Shown piece after piece: positions 32,459 through 46,639 of a stretch of 64,000 bases of DNA. Origin of the DNA: Pezizomycotina sp. ARF18 (taxonomy: Eukaryota > Ascomycota). The notes below the pieces were generated by a model. That model was not told the origin of the DNA. It worked only from the letters and a program-made list of their open reading frames with translations, and did not search any database. Both the position numbers and the translations under genes were made by a program. The stretch is from assembly GCA_002224055.1 (NCBI GenBank), contig AZLU01000171.1:1-64000 (forward strand), in the 5' to 3' direction. How positions within the stretch are numbered: position 1 is the first letter of the stretch; every line of letters starts with the position of its first letter.

Positions 32459-34266
32459 TACTAGTAGGGCCTGCCACCACCGGAAAAATTATACAGATAA
32501 CAGAAGCAGCCAAATTGCAAACTTTCTCCCTTAAATAAGAATTCTGCAGGAGGAGAAATACTCAAGTAAGAAGATGGATATAAAAATAGAAATATAAGTC
32601 AGTACAGTACAAAGTATTTAGTAGTTAGTGGGGAAATGCAAAACAACGATCCACTCGATTTGTAGACTTGTGGGCTTCTGGGAATTGAATACTTAAGTAG
32701 CAACTACGCTATAGGACAAAGTTTTAGAGTAGGCCAATTGAGTAATGATGATGATACTATCAAGCAATATAAGCCACTTGCGAGAGAAAGGGCGAAGCCA
32801 AGGAGTATTATACTAGATGGATTGAAAGGAAAGGGAGAGTCTAGAAGCACGAGGAGGACGAGGAGGACGATATCATTTCCACTGGTCATTATCATCGATT
32901 AGGTTTATTTATGGACGACGCAAGTTTAGAAGAACCAGAAGTGCAGTCGGTGGAGCTCGGACAAAGAGAAAGGTTATGAATAACAACAATAACCGGACTA
33001 TTGTTAAGCATGTTGGATCAATTGTCATCGGAGTGAGCCGTTTGTAAAAATTGACAATCTCTTTGTCTGTTTCCATTTCCTGGTCCCAACGGTCCTTATT
33101 TCTCCGACAGAATTTGACTTTTGACAAGCCGCCCTTGCAGACGCTAAGGCCGTTTCATATTTAAATTTGGTTCGGGAATTATATACCGTTTTCAAAACTC
33201 TGCGACAGGTGAGCGAGCTGGGGGGGGGGGTGGATAAAGTATCATGGAAGAGTGTGAGGGATGTATTTTTTTTTTTTTTTCTAGATATCCTCTCAATGGA
33301 TAACATTTTTGTTTCGCAAATGCTAAGAGCGTAAATCAAACATATAGATAGCCGGGCTCGTAAAAGAACCCAAAAAGCTCGTTAATATTGACCGATACCC
33401 AAACCACACCGTCTTAGATGTTGAGTCTTTCACTTTTGTTTTCTATTATACACACTATGTATATCCGGATAATATATCTGTAAAGGTTATTTATAAACAA
33501 CTAACTAACATATAGTTCGAATTTTTTATGTATATATATATACTTATAGCACCTCAGACTTCTTAGGGAGACTAAATGGTACAACATTCTGTAAGTTAAC
33601 AATTAGGAGGTGAGTATGAGCGAACAAATTCCGAATGTGCAAGAAACCAATGTCATATTTGGACAGGAATATTGCCATTTATATTCTATACGAAACAATT
33701 GGCTGAAGGTCCTGGATACTGACGATACACACATCATTCTTAGAAAAAAGATTTATACCAATATAATTATTTTATTTTCTATTTTTCCCCTTGTGGGTAT
33801 AGAAGGGAAGATTATGAACAAAAAATCTGAATAAAAAGAAAACCATGTAAAAGAAGGCATTATAATGAACATGATGAAAATGCGCCTGGAAACGAATTCT
33901 TATAAAGTTGAGCGGCTCTCCTTTTTTTAACAGAGAGTAATTTTGTATACAGGTATTGAATGAAAGAAAAAAAAGTAACTTCGTGACAATCTTAATAAAG
34001 CGATATTGAACAAAGATATTTGAGTGGTTTTTAGTGTAAGTAAGAGGACGCTTGAACCCCATCAACAAGAAAACCAGGAAAAGAGCCTTGTGAGTTCCGG
34101 AGACAACACCGTTTTTCCAATTCTATACAGTGACCATTGGAAAGGATTAGAGTGAAGAAGAGAATAAAAGAAAGACAGTCATAAATACAAAGATGTGTTA
34201 ATGCAAGGCAAGAAAGAATTTCGGAAATGCGGTTCATTAACTTCGTTAGTCTATGCTGGAAACCTA
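32030..34266. other. Intergenic between prenylcysteine oxidase and FKS1 3' end
   Basis: 2.2 kb, AT-rich, with an A run of 30 (32425-32454), a G run at 33221-33230 and T runs. The short frames in it are low-complexity and not supported. I see no gene. Confidence 0.5.
32425..32454. repeat. Poly(A) tract, 30 nt
   Basis: Uninterrupted A run upstream of the prenylcysteine oxidase gene. Confidence 0.95.
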
Positions 34267-37200
34267 TCACGAGTCCGCCGACGTGGTTTTGGTTGGAGTG
34301 ATGGTTGGGATTCCAGATGTATCGTTGTGGGCTTGGTTGTTTGGCTGAATCAACAAGGGGAAGTTGCCAATAGGGAGATTCGTAATTTTAACATATCCTC
34401 CAGCCTGGAAATAAGGAGATTTTTGATTAGCAAAGGAGTTCCTGGCCGAGTAATGGCAAACGGGAGAGAGCAACTTACGATAGTAGGTCCGACAAGGAGA
34501 GCTACAAAGAGGACCAACAAGACGAAGTAAAGGATGGCGAATCTGATAACCCTGCGCCTCCTGAGTTTGGAAACCTTGGACGAGTAAATAGGAGGCCGAA
34601 TCTGCTTCGATGGGCGGAGCCAGAAAAGCATGACGCTATGGAAACGGTCTCCGTATGGGAGAAGGAGGAACGGGAGCTGCAGGAACAGCAAACATGTCCC
34701 ACTATAGCAAAGAAGAAAGCAAATGAATTAGTATATATAGAAATTTGCTAACCTAGGGTCCCGAGGAGAAAAGACTTACGAATGCAGTCCGTGGCGAAGA
34801 AACCCATTTCGGTAATCTTGCACAGAAGTTCGCGACCAGGTTGAGAGATAGCGTGCAATCCAAGTCCGTACCACTTTCCGGTCCAGAAGGCAACGTTACT
34901 CTGATCCGTCCTGAACTCCCTGGTAAGGGCGAGAACAATAATAAGCTTGTACAAGAACCTTTGAATAGCAGTGACGGCGATCATTCCAGACAGGGCACGG
35001 GAGAAGTTCCAGCCTTCCAAGAACCATAGGGCCTAATAAAAACGTCTGTTAGTCTGTATTCACTTTAAAAAAAAGAGAAGAAAAATGTAGTCAAGGGGAA
35101 TAAATACCTCGAAGAAAACTATCAGCATAATCGTCGCAATCGCGTGAGCGATACCGGCCAAGACAGCACCGAACTTCTTGCAGCACATGCTCAGGAGCGG
35201 GCCCATGCAGCATGCCATGGCAAAGAAAGCCGCACAGACACCGGCATTAACGCCGATCGGGGCGAACGCGATAATGGCAAGTCTAATGATGGAGCTAGAC
35301 TGTTTCGTATCCTTAACACCCGCTTGAGCATTGATGAAAAGGTAAGGAACGAATGTGATGATAACAAGGCAGAATGGTCCCAGGACCTCATTGAAGATGA
35401 TATTCGTGATCTTAGCACGCGGGACATCTCCAGACATCTTTTCAGAAGGGTCTCCGAGATTCTTGCGCTTGTAACCAGTGATCCTGGTACGTGACAGACG
35501 GCAGAAAGCGATCCAGGACGAGTGATTAGACCTAGAGTTTCCACGCGAGAGCCACCTGAGGAAGTCACGGTAATCGATGAAGAAATCGTTCCAGGCGAAC
35601 TGATGCGGATTGTAAAGGAACGGCGAGATACAGAGAGCGAGCAGGGAGATCCAGAAGTAAATTAGGAACCCATCCCAAATAGTCACTGTAGCGAAGAGAA
35701 CCATCATCAGGGATCGAGCACCAAGATAGATCGAAGGGCCGGCAAAACGAGAGTAGAGGACACCAAAGGGATACGGGCAGTAGCAAAACCACGACCGGTA
35801 CCGATGTACCTGGCACCACCGAAGGCAAGGTCGTTTAGCAGGGAGTTGGCGTAGATCTGGCACACGAAAACTTCAAACATGGGAGAGAGCGAGCAGAAGT
35901 GCTTGGCGAGACGAGTAGCCGCACGCCAGAAGCCGCGTTCCGTAAGTTCCTGGACGACGAGGGGCACGAAGGATACGAAAAAGACGATGACGATAGAGAT
36001 GATACAGCGGCGGACCCATTGCATGACCGGCGTCAGGTTGTAACATCCAAAGGGCTTAAGTTCATCTGTGATGGGGACGTTGGGATCGTAATCGCAGATG
36101 GTGACTTCGTGATGGAGAGCACCCAAGTTGATCAAAACCAACATGAAAAGCTGCACCGACAGAATGATGAACAAGTTGTTGATGTGGAAACCAGGATGTG
36201 CGTAGTAGAAGGACAAGAAACGATCCAAAGGAAGTTGGGTACCGAGATAGTAGTATTCGCGAGAAAGCATCTGTTCGCCCATACCGGTGCCGATCTTGGT
36301 TGTGAAGTTAAGAATGGATCCGAACCAAGATCACGACCTTTTCCGCATTGGTAGTACTCGCAGTGCTTGATGCGTCCACCACGGATGAGAGCGTTCATAC
36401 CGGCGTAGATATCTTCGTTCAAGTGTAATCCCTTTTGGGCCTTTGAAACACCACCTCGAGTGTTCATAAAGATACCGTTCAAGAAATCAGGATGGCCGTA
36501 ATGAAGCTTTCCACCGATTTGAGCGAGCGTCCTGGCAAACAATGTACCGAATGTCTGTTCCTTACCGGCGGCGACGTCGCCCAAGATACCGATGTTCTCC
36601 GAGAAAATGTACTCACGGGCTCGAGAATAGCAACGGGATTGGTGGTGGTGGGAGGAAGGCCAGGAGTATAAGGGGAAACATTCTCGACGGTCATTTCTTC
36701 GAACTCAGCCAAAACGCTACGGATCTTGAGACATTCTTCTAGATAATTGTCCTGGTTGGCGTCGATGAGCTGGATGTATTCACCTCTGTAAAAGATGATA
36801 GCATGGTTCTGATTGTCACTCTTGCCGTCGCCGAGAATAGGGTTACCGGAAAGCTGGACTCTGAACTTGGGTCTGCGCATGCCATTTTCCATAATTTCAG
36901 AGTGGCCATCGATAAGAGCGGAGTAGATGCGAGGTTCCTCTCCTTCATTGACAGGCGGTTCTTCGTCAAGATAAGCGATCTGGAGGTCGGGGTACGCGCG
37001 CAGGAGAAACTCGGTGTTTTCCATTTCTTCCTTTTTAAACTTGGCGTAACGTTGCATAGAGACGATGATCTTGTATTTGCGACGGGCCATCCTTTCCAGT
37101 TCACGCTCAAGCTTATCCGTGTTTCCTCCGAACATTTGAACAACCTCGGGTTTTCGACCCTGTAGAGAAGCTTAATCGCACGGCTGTAGTTCATGAAACC

Positions 37201-40200
37201 AGAGATCGTGCGGTACAAGGTTTGGGAACGGAGGGAAGCCCAAATACGGTTCTGAGCGTGTACTCGGAGCAGCAGACTTGAAACCAATGCAATAAAACGG
37301 CAGATCGTCAATCTTGCTCTTCTGGGTCTCCTTTTCGGTCTTTCCTCGCCGTTGGCGAATTGAGAAGTCTCGTCAGCGAGAATTTTGGTGTCCTTAACGA
37401 AGCAATCCCATTCGTGAGTGTGCAATTGCTTCAGGTATTCCAGGAGAGTGACGCGGGAATACGGATCATCTTCACGAATAATTTCCCGAAGCGATAGAAG
37501 AATCTTTTCGAGTAGTGAGGGATGAGAACTGTGAAAGTTGGCATGTTGTCCACCGCAGAGGCTCAGGGATAGGCGTCGAGAGGGACTGGGCAAAGAAGGA
37601 TACGGCGCTCGGCTTCGCTCTTTGTTGGGAAGAACTCGGTCTTAAACGAGTGATCTTCCTGAGAGACGAAGAAGGTGGGGCTCGAAGAGTGCGTTTGCCC
37701 TCCTGCTCAGATGGAACCTGGTGGTAGAGAAGTTCTGGACATGATCGATCGCAAGCAAGTGTTCGCGGTACATGGAAATGATTATGGCGTTCCAAACTTG
37801 AGAGATCAACACTTTCGGCTTGTACTTGATCTCCATATCCGTAGTAGCGAGCACCTTGGAGTAGATACGCTTGGGAAGACGGGAGAAGATGTTACGCCAG
37901 GGGGTCCAGATGGAAACACCAAGATAGAATGATCTCGCAACGGAGAAGATTGCATTCCAGATGATGTACCAGAGATACGTATCCAAGAAGAACAGAACCA
38001 GATCGGTGAGAAGCATCAGGCCGAGCACGAAGCGAGGATGATTCTGGCAAACCATCTTACCAGCCTGCGGTCCGAGGAGAGCATCACCGTAGCAGTTAAA
38101 TACCTTCATGGTAGACAAGATTCTGCTGGTATCGACAAAGTTACGAGTCAAGAAGAAGTAAGACTCGGAGAACTTGGCGCCGAAAACAAGAACCCAGATC
38201 CGTACGACATCCACATGTCATTGCCCTTGAGGCGTGGGTAACTGGCGGTGAATGTCTGGCTAGCAACGTAACGGCGAGTGTTCTTTGTGAGGTAACTTCC
38301 CCAGAGACCGCCAAGCGGCATGAAGAGAAGAACACGAAAACCGCAAGGTTGAAGAAAAATTGAACGGGACGAGGATGTTTGCTATCTTGTCCGTGGAGCT
38401 GACAATGAAAACGTAACCGGAGGGACCAACGCAGACCGCAAAGATGATGACGAGGAATAGAAGACGACGAGAGAGATGCTCCGCACCAGCCCATCTGCGA
38501 GGAACAAAAGCCCATTCAGCACAGGTAGCCATGATCTGGATGAGAGTAGCGATAGCACCACCGAGCGCGACAATAGACCACCGCAATGCTCTATGCGGCT
38601 GAGTGTTATCACGCTGATTGTAGTTGGCCGTGTAAAGAGTAGTAGAGTTGTTCAAAGTGTAGAACCAGAACGACGAGACGTGGATAACCCAGATGCGGTT
38701 GAAGTTGACCATCAAGTGCCACCAGGATCGGGTTTCCTTGTAGGTCTTGAAGAAGACCTTCTTCCACTCGACGTCCTTGAGCTTCAGGTATCGCTGAGGC
38801 GCGGGGACATCTACCAGACGGGTTTTGTCGCCCATTGTGATACGCTCGATACCTTCTGGATACCAGAACAGCTGATTGATATCGTCGTACCCGATGATCC
38901 TGTTGTGATCTCTCTCTCGGCGTACGTACTTCCCATCAAGGATTTCGTATCCTTGGTCTCGACAGTACTGGTAAAGGGGGTGATGACGTTGTTGAGGTAG
39001 GTCCCCTCTTCGACTGGCTCAACCCGCTGCTGGCATTCTGGGGACTCGAGGTAGTCGTTGGCGCACTTAAAGATGAAGCACAAGCATTCCGGCATGAACC
39101 TCACCTGGTTTGCTTCACCCCAGCAGAGGAGGTAAAGGGCAACCTGGCGGACGCGGTCATGCTGGGACATCTTGTTCATCTTAGACTTCCAGCGGTATTT
39201 CAGCGGCTTCCAAGCTATTGTCCCCTTCCATCTCCTCAAGCGTTTGCTCGGGGTTCTCATCTCCCTTTTTGTTCTTCTTCGCGGCGTTCCTTGCCTTCCT
39301 CGTGCGACGGTTAGTCTTGCCAAGCTTCATGTTAGCGAAGCCAACCGCATCGTCGAGGTCCAGATGAGCGGCAAAATACCACTTGCGGTAGTTCGCATTA
39401 TCTCCACCAATGTAGTCGGCGTGGAGCGTAAGCAGAGCCAAGTTAGGGGTCATGCGGAAGCTCTGGAGTCGAGGAGAGTCATGAAGTGGTCGTACATGTT
39501 GCGCATGCTGTCACGCTGGAAACCAAATTTGGCGGTGAGGTCGAGGAAGATGTCTTCGATTTCCTCCTTACTAACGGGATCTGGTTCTCCGTAGTCCATG
39601 CCGGATACGGTTCTTTCGACCTCGTCCCATGGGGAGAACGTTTGGGTTGAAATCGACACCGTATATCGGAGTCGACGCGCCGGAAGAGCGGTTACCGTAG
39701 GACACCTGGGAGGAAGGCGGCCTGTATCCACGCCGGCCGTCGCCTTGGCCATCCTGATAGTTGTAACCCTCATCACCTCGACCGTAGTAATCCATTCCGC
39801 AGCTCTAAGCCATGTCAGACCTCATGGTGAAGTCGCTGAAGGTTCCGAGCCCTCTTCGGAATCATGCCCTCTTCGCTTTCCCTTCCCATTTGGTCCCTGC
39901 TGATACTGCTGGCCGCCTTGCTGCTGATCATAATACTGCTGGTCGCCGTAATACTGATCATCGTAGCCACCACCTCGGCCATCGTCGTAATAGCCCCTTG
40001 GTCTTGGTAGGGGTTGCCACCACTCGCATTGTAGTATTGACTACATGGTTATCCACAATTAGCTTCGTATACTACAGCAAGAGCCAAAAATGATAAGGTG
40101 GAAAGGGGGAAAAAAAGGTTGCTATCGGTGTCAGGGCCGCTGGACTAACCCATCGTCGTAATACCCATTGCCTTGATCGTACTCATGTTGACCGTACGGT

Positions 40201-40318
40201 GACCGTGCTGGTCATACTGTCTTGATTGTAGTCGTCGTAGTATTCTTGCCCGTTGTAGTTCTGATGGCCACCATAGCCATCAATCGTACTGGGGGTTGTT
40301 TTGGTGTGGCTGAGCCAT
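34267..40318 (-). CDS. FKS1: 1,3-beta-glucan synthase catalytic subunit (GT48)
   Basis: Plasma-membrane synthase that makes the main fibre of the fungal wall from UDP-glucose, regulated by Rho1 and targeted by echinocandins. The start [12 protein letters not shown] at 40318 leads into a Gly/Tyr/Gln/Asp-rich cytosolic N-terminus ([33 protein letters not shown]). Then come the FKS1 domain 1 ([40 protein letters not shown]), the first membrane group with [10 protein letters not shown] in hot-spot-1 position (about 38157), and the cytosolic GT48 domain ([40 protein letters not shown]). A hot-spot-2 region, [12 protein letters not shown] (about 36030), leads the second membrane group, and the end is [20 protein letters not shown] to TTSADS (34267). 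Several introns and frame changes. The length of about 1,900 residues is normal. Hot-spot residues depart from consensus; see findings. Confidence 0.95.
38128..38157 (-). other. FKS1 hot spot 1, non-consensus
   Basis: Codons read [10 protein letters not shown] here, within one open frame. The usual fungal reading is F-L-T-L-S-(L/F)-(R/K)-D-P. The flanking SESYFF and RILSTM are conserved, so alignment is unambiguous without gaps. Confidence 0.7.
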
Positions 40319-40854
40319 GATTTCAGGAACGAGCTCCTGGGGGGCAGCGTTAGCTTCGATGTTATTTTTTCCGGATTACTGTTCAGATAAACATCACGAA
40401 CGTACCTGGCCTCAATGACGCTCTACAGCCAAAGTGTTAGATTTGCCGGTTGTCTTTGATCAAAATCTGCTAGGGAACAAATGCTGGTTAGTATTCTTTG
40501 TTCTTTTTTTGTTGATAATAAAAGTAGTGTATGCAGTATAAGATATGCTAAAACTAACGGGAAGTATTGCTGCCCAAAGGTATATAGTAAAAGAGGCTTT
40601 CGGAAGATATTAGGGTTGGAATCCTAACCACGCTGTCTCAGGTGTATACTATAATAGGCATGGGAATAGAGGTGAGGAACGAATAGTGGAGGAGTTGTTC
40701 AATTTGGAGAGAGAATAAAGAATACAATAAGAAAGAGAAATTTCTTTTATTTTAATAACAATTCTATTTATTTCATTATCGTAATTTCGTTTTTTTACGA
40801 TAAACAAAAATAATTAGTGTTATTTCGTTTAATTGAAAAGGGTATAGGATGACG

Positions 40855-40880
40855 ATTATTATTATTATTATTATTATTAT
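40855..40880. repeat. (ATT)n microsatellite
   Basis: About nine ATT units, 540 bp upstream of the FKS1 start. Confidence 0.9.
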
Positions 40881-42754
40881 CATTATTTGGGGAAGAAGCG
40901 GTGGTGACCCAGCTGAGGTGTTTCGACGTTGCTAGGGTAGCCTGTAACAGCAACCAACACGAGCACCCAATAAGAAACACAAACATCTCTTTTCTTTTAT
41001 TTTTCTCTCTTGTCACCAGATTCTTACTTTTTTTAAGGGGCAAAAAAAAAAATTTAATAAAAAAAGTTCAGACGTTCTCTGCTTTGGCTCTCTCTCCACC
41101 AACCGAAGTAAGCTGGAGCTTGAAAGTTTGGAAATCTGGCTGAACGCTTTACGTTTGATCGTTGTCGTGCAAGAAACTATTTTTATTCTTTTTTTTAGAG
41201 GCAAAATGTTTCTGCAAAAGTTATAGAAAGTAATGACGCGAATGATGAAGTTTTGAAATGGGGATAAGAACTAAAGGGAAGAGGCTTAGGAGATGAATAT
41301 AACAGTCGCAAAGCGGTGAGTTATAACTGTACCTAACCAACAAGCCAAAAAAAAAAGGAAAAATTCCAATGTGGCTCTGTTTGAGAATTCTTTCTTGGGG
41401 AAAATAAATGAAGAATTTAGCCTTTAGAATGAATCCTTCCTTAATTATCTTTCTTCTTGATGACAATGAAAGAGAAAAATAGAAGACGAATGTGCCTGTA
41501 TTCCCTTTCGCCCTTTATATATATATATATAATTTCTCTTCTAATATGTGATAAAGAGAATATGATTAAGGAGGCGTTTAAATGTGAGGCAGAGCCACTA
41601 TGTGTGAATGCTTCTTTTTTAATTTTTGTTCGTTTCGATTGTGTGCTCTGCAGCCTACTTCCTTTCTCTCTTGATCACAAATTCGCTTCTTTCGTTTATT
41701 TTTATCTCTCGCTCTTTTCCTTTTAATAAGTTGGATGCGGGATCTTCCTCTTTACTTCTCGAACAACGATCTCCGACATTCGTACAAGACTGCAGGGCAT
41801 CCTAACACAACGTAGATACGCAAGAGGTTTCGGGAAAAGAAACAAAAATAAAGGGCAGAAATATGTAAGAGAGAAAATAATATGCGAAAACGAGAACAAA
41901 ACCTACCAGATCAACCAAATTCGCAGAGAGGAACAGAAAGAAAAAAAATTTCCTTGTACCCTTTCGCCAACCACTTCGAAGGACCAGTAAAAGTCGAATA
42001 CGATTCCCTTTTTTTTTTTTTTTTTCTTTCGTTTATTTTATTAGATTATGATTATAAAATGGGAGACTACTGTTTCCTTTCCAAGTTCCCGTATGTGATA
42101 TAGTAGCAGGAGCTATTCGAAGAACTTCTGCTCTTTCTCTTGTTGTACAGTTGTTTGAGTGGTTGGAAAAGAATGGACGAAGGACTAGAAACGATATGCC
42201 AATTCCTTCAGTAGTACCAAAATAAAGTCGTCGATCCGCCAGTAGAAAATACGGAGCGAGAGATTGCAAAGAGAAAAAAATCGTCGTTACTATCGAGAAC
42301 CGTGGAGACCCGTCCGCAAGCTGAGGCGTTAAAATAAAAAAGCTTGACCTTTACTCTCGATCGTTTACAGGAGAAAAGGGGCGTGGTTTTGTTGGAGGTG
42401 CTGTTACAGAACCCACCAGTCGGCAAGCGACAAAGGAGTATAGGCGGTGTACAAGCAAAAACCTCACTCAACACCCTCACCGAATATGAAGACGAGATAT
42501 CTAAATAAATAATGATAAACAAAAAAGGGTAGCGAGTGACGCAGAATAAAGGAATAATAAAAGAAAAGATAAAATAAAAATAAGAAAAGAAGAAGTTGTC
42601 AGAAAGTAAAAGAAGAGAGGAAGGAAGGGAAAAGAAGAAAGGAACGAAATTTGCGCGAGGAATGGAGAGGTAATAAGAGAAGTTCAATCAGGAGAAAGGA
42701 AGAAGGGGGAAAAAAAAAGGTTAAAAAAGAGTTAGGGTCGATCAACCACAATAG

Positions 42755-42779
42755 AAAAAAAAAAAAAAAAAAAAAAAAA
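42755..42779. repeat. Poly(A) tract, 25 nt
   Basis: Uninterrupted A run in the FKS1-GEL spacer. Confidence 0.95.
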
Positions 42780-45700
42780 GGAATTTACCTTTTAGTGTGC
42801 CGGTAGCAGTGCTTGTTGCTATTATTTGCCTCTGCTGCCCCTGCTGCTTGCTGCTGCTATTTAGGTACAGCCAACAGCAAAAAAAAAGAAGGGCTCCCTT
42901 TCCAATGTCCTTTTTCCTCGGGACCTTGCCTTGCACAAATATAGTAAGAGTAGCCCAAAAAAAAAGGGGAAGGACGTTGATAGGATAAGAACCATGCTCA
43001 CACAGAAATAGATTAAAAAAGAAGAGAAAAGTATCTCCGTGCGGTATTTAGTATGGCAAGGTACCTTTCAAGGGGGGTGCTATAGCCCTAGAGCTGGCAT
43101 CTTTTTCATCAAACTGTGCATGTATGTACAAGACTTTTACCGGTACCTCCACTGCTTCCTGAATCTTCTCCTCCTATCTCTTTTCTTTTTCTTTTTTCGT
43201 TACCGTCGATCTTTAAGTATTTGCAGCTACTTTAACAGCTCATCACCACGGAGGAAGCAGGAAAAAAAAAAGTAATTAAATTAGTAGCAGTTATCTGGGA
43301 AGCACAACTCGCAGTATCAGAGAGGCGTCGCACAGGAAGGAAATGATATCTCAAGCACTACTAGTATTAACTTGCATAATGAGCAAGCCTAATTCGCCTC
43401 CAAAAGCCACTTTCTTGTTCTTAAGAAGATATTCGTGATAGTTCAGAGTATACGATTGATAGGTACGCTAGCACGCAACAACCGTGGATTAACTGTCTAG
43501 TCACGAAATCTTGTGAAGATCCAGGAATGGAACAGGGCGGTTTATCGTCGATATCTTTCCTACTACCAAGAGGTCGTCTATAGTTTATAGTTTTTTCTTT
43601 CTTTCTTGCTTTTTTAAATTTCTTCCTGGTTCCAAACGGGATTGAGGCACGTCAAAATAGCTCATTTATATTCCTCGCACCTTGCAAAAACGAACTTTTA
43701 TGATACTCGATGACATACAACGTCAATATCGCTCTGCGAATAAGAGATAAGTAAAATAAATACAAACACAACACATGCCGCGTCTAGAACAGCAATCCCG
43801 AGATATAAGCCACGGGTGCTAGCCTTATATCCTTTATAAAATCTATCATCTGTCTCGTATGGTCGCGTTAAGGTTGTCCATGTTTTTTTTTTCCTTCCTA
43901 ATGATAAAGGGTAACGGTGATACAAGCTCAAAAGGTCGAGCACGACTGCTATGAACCTTCAATGCATTGAGAGACAACCCTGTCTCGATTGAGTGGAACA
44001 GCGAAAGGCGAAAGAAATCATTTGCAGATTTATTTCTCAAAAAGAGCGCTTTCCGGAGTGAAACACGTCGGTCCTCCCTCGTCTCTGCTTGTCTGCTTAC
44101 ACGATTTTTTTTTTTTCCCTTTTGTCGCTACCTCCCTTTGGATAGAGTTTACTTCTTGGGAAGCATCACCACCACCCGGGAGCTGCAGAATGCCTAAGCT
44201 CTTTAGCTTAGCCGACAAACGAAACAGAAGCAATTGCGGGAAAAGAAAGGACAGGGGTAAAAGGAGGAAGGCAGAGGAAAAAAAACGTCGGCGTTAGCTC
44301 GAGCTCGTCGTGCTTGTTCGTGTTGTCCGCGAAACGAAAAAGTAAAAGTGGGAAAAAAAGGGAAATGAGCTTGATAAAAATAAGTATAAGACTTTTTTCG
44401 TCGGAGGAGTCCGCCCAATTCAAGCATGCAAAACGTGCATCATCGTGTCGTCAGAACCACGCTTCTTCTGTCGGTGTCAGCTTTTTTGTTCTTTTTGACA
44501 ACGATACCATGGCCAAACTTTCCTTTCTAGCCCGGTGAAAAGTATAGTGCCCAGGCCGCACAAAGTCTCTCGACACAAACACGAATAAAATCTTGCTTTT
44601 TTAAAAAAGAAGCACCCAGTAGACTTTTACTTGGAGACTTTGTGGCTGGAGATGTCGGATTGGTTTATATTCCCAAAAAGATATGCATTGCGCCCGGCGG
44701 TGGCGAAATCAACCACGTACGTACGCTCTGCCTTCAATCGGTTTCTCCCCACGGCGTGCCCGTTGCAATATATGCAAAACTTGGTTCGCCTTCACAACTT
44801 GTCAAGGTGTTAATAATTTAGAGCTTGACCTTATAACTTTCTTTGGCCACGCGAATACTTTAAATATAGACACTACTATCAAAAAAGAACCGGCTTTCCG
44901 GAAAGTATACTCTCTTTTATATTCAAAGAGGTTTATTTTTATATTAAGCTAATGATCTTCCGGAATGTGCGCCCGTCTATACAAGGTCAACCACAGGAAT
45001 TTGGTTAATCAAATAAACAAAATAGAAGTAAAAAAGCGGGGTTTTGACAGGTGTGGTTTATAGGTTAACGCGTTCCGAGAGGCAAAAATTGATATCAAAA
45101 GAGATTATATTCAGATAAATAACAGATGAACTATTAGTCGCCGCCGCAAAGAAGAGGCAAAACAAAATCCTGTATATACGATACAGCTATAACTACTAAT
45201 ACTTCTGCAAATCGGTCGATGGGTATTCTTTGCAGACGTATTAATTTTAAATGAGCATTTTATCCGAGGCGAAGGAGGAAAGAAAGCAAGTAGGAAAGGA
45301 TCGGTACATCTGCCTAAAAAGACTAGAAAGAACTGAGAGGCACGTTTAACTCAAAAAGAGATAAATATAGATAGGGAAGGGAAGGGAAGGGAATTACGTC
45401 TTTCTTTTTTTTTTTTTTTTTTTAATATCAGCGGGAGAATATTCCCGGCACTGCGGCAGACGACTTAGACGTGATATTGATTGGACAACAGCCACTGTAT
45501 ACTAAAAAGTTCTGGCCTTTTTCTTTCACTGATTTCCCCCTTTAGCCCTAGTATTAGGCTGTTTAGGAACTGTCACGGACTCCGTAAGTGGATAGCAACA
45601 AGCAGCCCCTTTTTTTTTTTTTTTTTTAATATTTTACTCTTTCTTTTTTGGTTGTGGGATTCCGTATCAGAAATTTCAAGGGAAGTTCAGGAAGTTAAGT

Positions 45701-46059
45701 TGTTGGGCACAGCAAGTTGTAATTTGTGTGCTGTTTTAATATAGATACAAATAATTAGTCGTTTCTCACGTTACCTCTTTCTACTACCTCACTTATCTAC
45801 CGCGAGATAGGACGGAGACGGATGCAGTGCATTTCACGGTGTTAAAGCTCCAGCCTTAAACGAAACGCTTTGATAAAGGCTTAGCATTCAAAACATATCG
45901 GTTTCGTTTTGGATATCGAGGCGAATCTTGTACATTTGCAGAGATGCCTTCGTGTTTGCGTGCGCATAAATGAAAGATTCCAGCCCAAGCCCCGTCGATA
46001 CGCTTAAGCAAAAGGCCCAGCTTACGGTATACGTTTTCGACAGTATTCGAATATTCGAC

Positions 46060-46061
<2 letters not shown>

Positions 46062-46100
<39 letters not shown>
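46062..46100. repeat. Poly(T) tract, 39 nt
   Basis: The longest homopolymer in the window, about 1 kb upstream of the GEL/GAS start codon. Confidence 0.95.
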
Positions 46101-46101
<1 letters not shown>

Positions 46102-46639
46102 GTAACGGATCCTCAGTCTCTCCGGCTCCTTGTTCCGTCCGACTCCGTAACTGTTTACGCCAGTCATCAATAAAGACCAGACACAACAGACAACAGCAGA
46201 AAAAAGTGTCCAGTAACCAGCAGGTGAGTATATATGTAAAGAGGAGATAAAAGAAAAAGAAAAAAATTAAAAGGGCTATTATACGCCGAGAAGGTATCAT
46301 TCCTAATATTAAACTCGATGATCTTGCGGGGGCTGTGCAGTATATAGTATACACATTTTCACTTGCTATGTAACTCTTTTGACTATCCTTGCAAAGCCCA
46401 AGCAAACGAGAGCAAGAAGTATTGTATAGCGTTTAATTTCCCGTAGCAGTACCCACGCACCCTTCCCCCCCTTTGTACGGTGGCTATTGGCTCTGGACAG
46501 TGTCTTGCGGTTGTTTTAGAAAAGAAGAAAAAAAGGGATCAATAGAAAGAAAGGAAAAAGGAAGAAATAGAAACTAACGCATTGACTTACATTGAACATC
46601 CTGCCAGGGCCTTACCAGCCTTGGCGATTTCCCTTAAAT

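Noticed and set aside
33610-33834. 74-codon plus-strand frame in the spacer downstream of FKS1.
   Set aside because: AT-driven composition, no splice context, no resemblance to known proteins.
42208-42687. 159-codon minus-strand frame rich in Phe, Ser and Leu.
   Set aside because: It is the complement of a purine-rich tract, has no family resemblance, and composition alone explains the openness.
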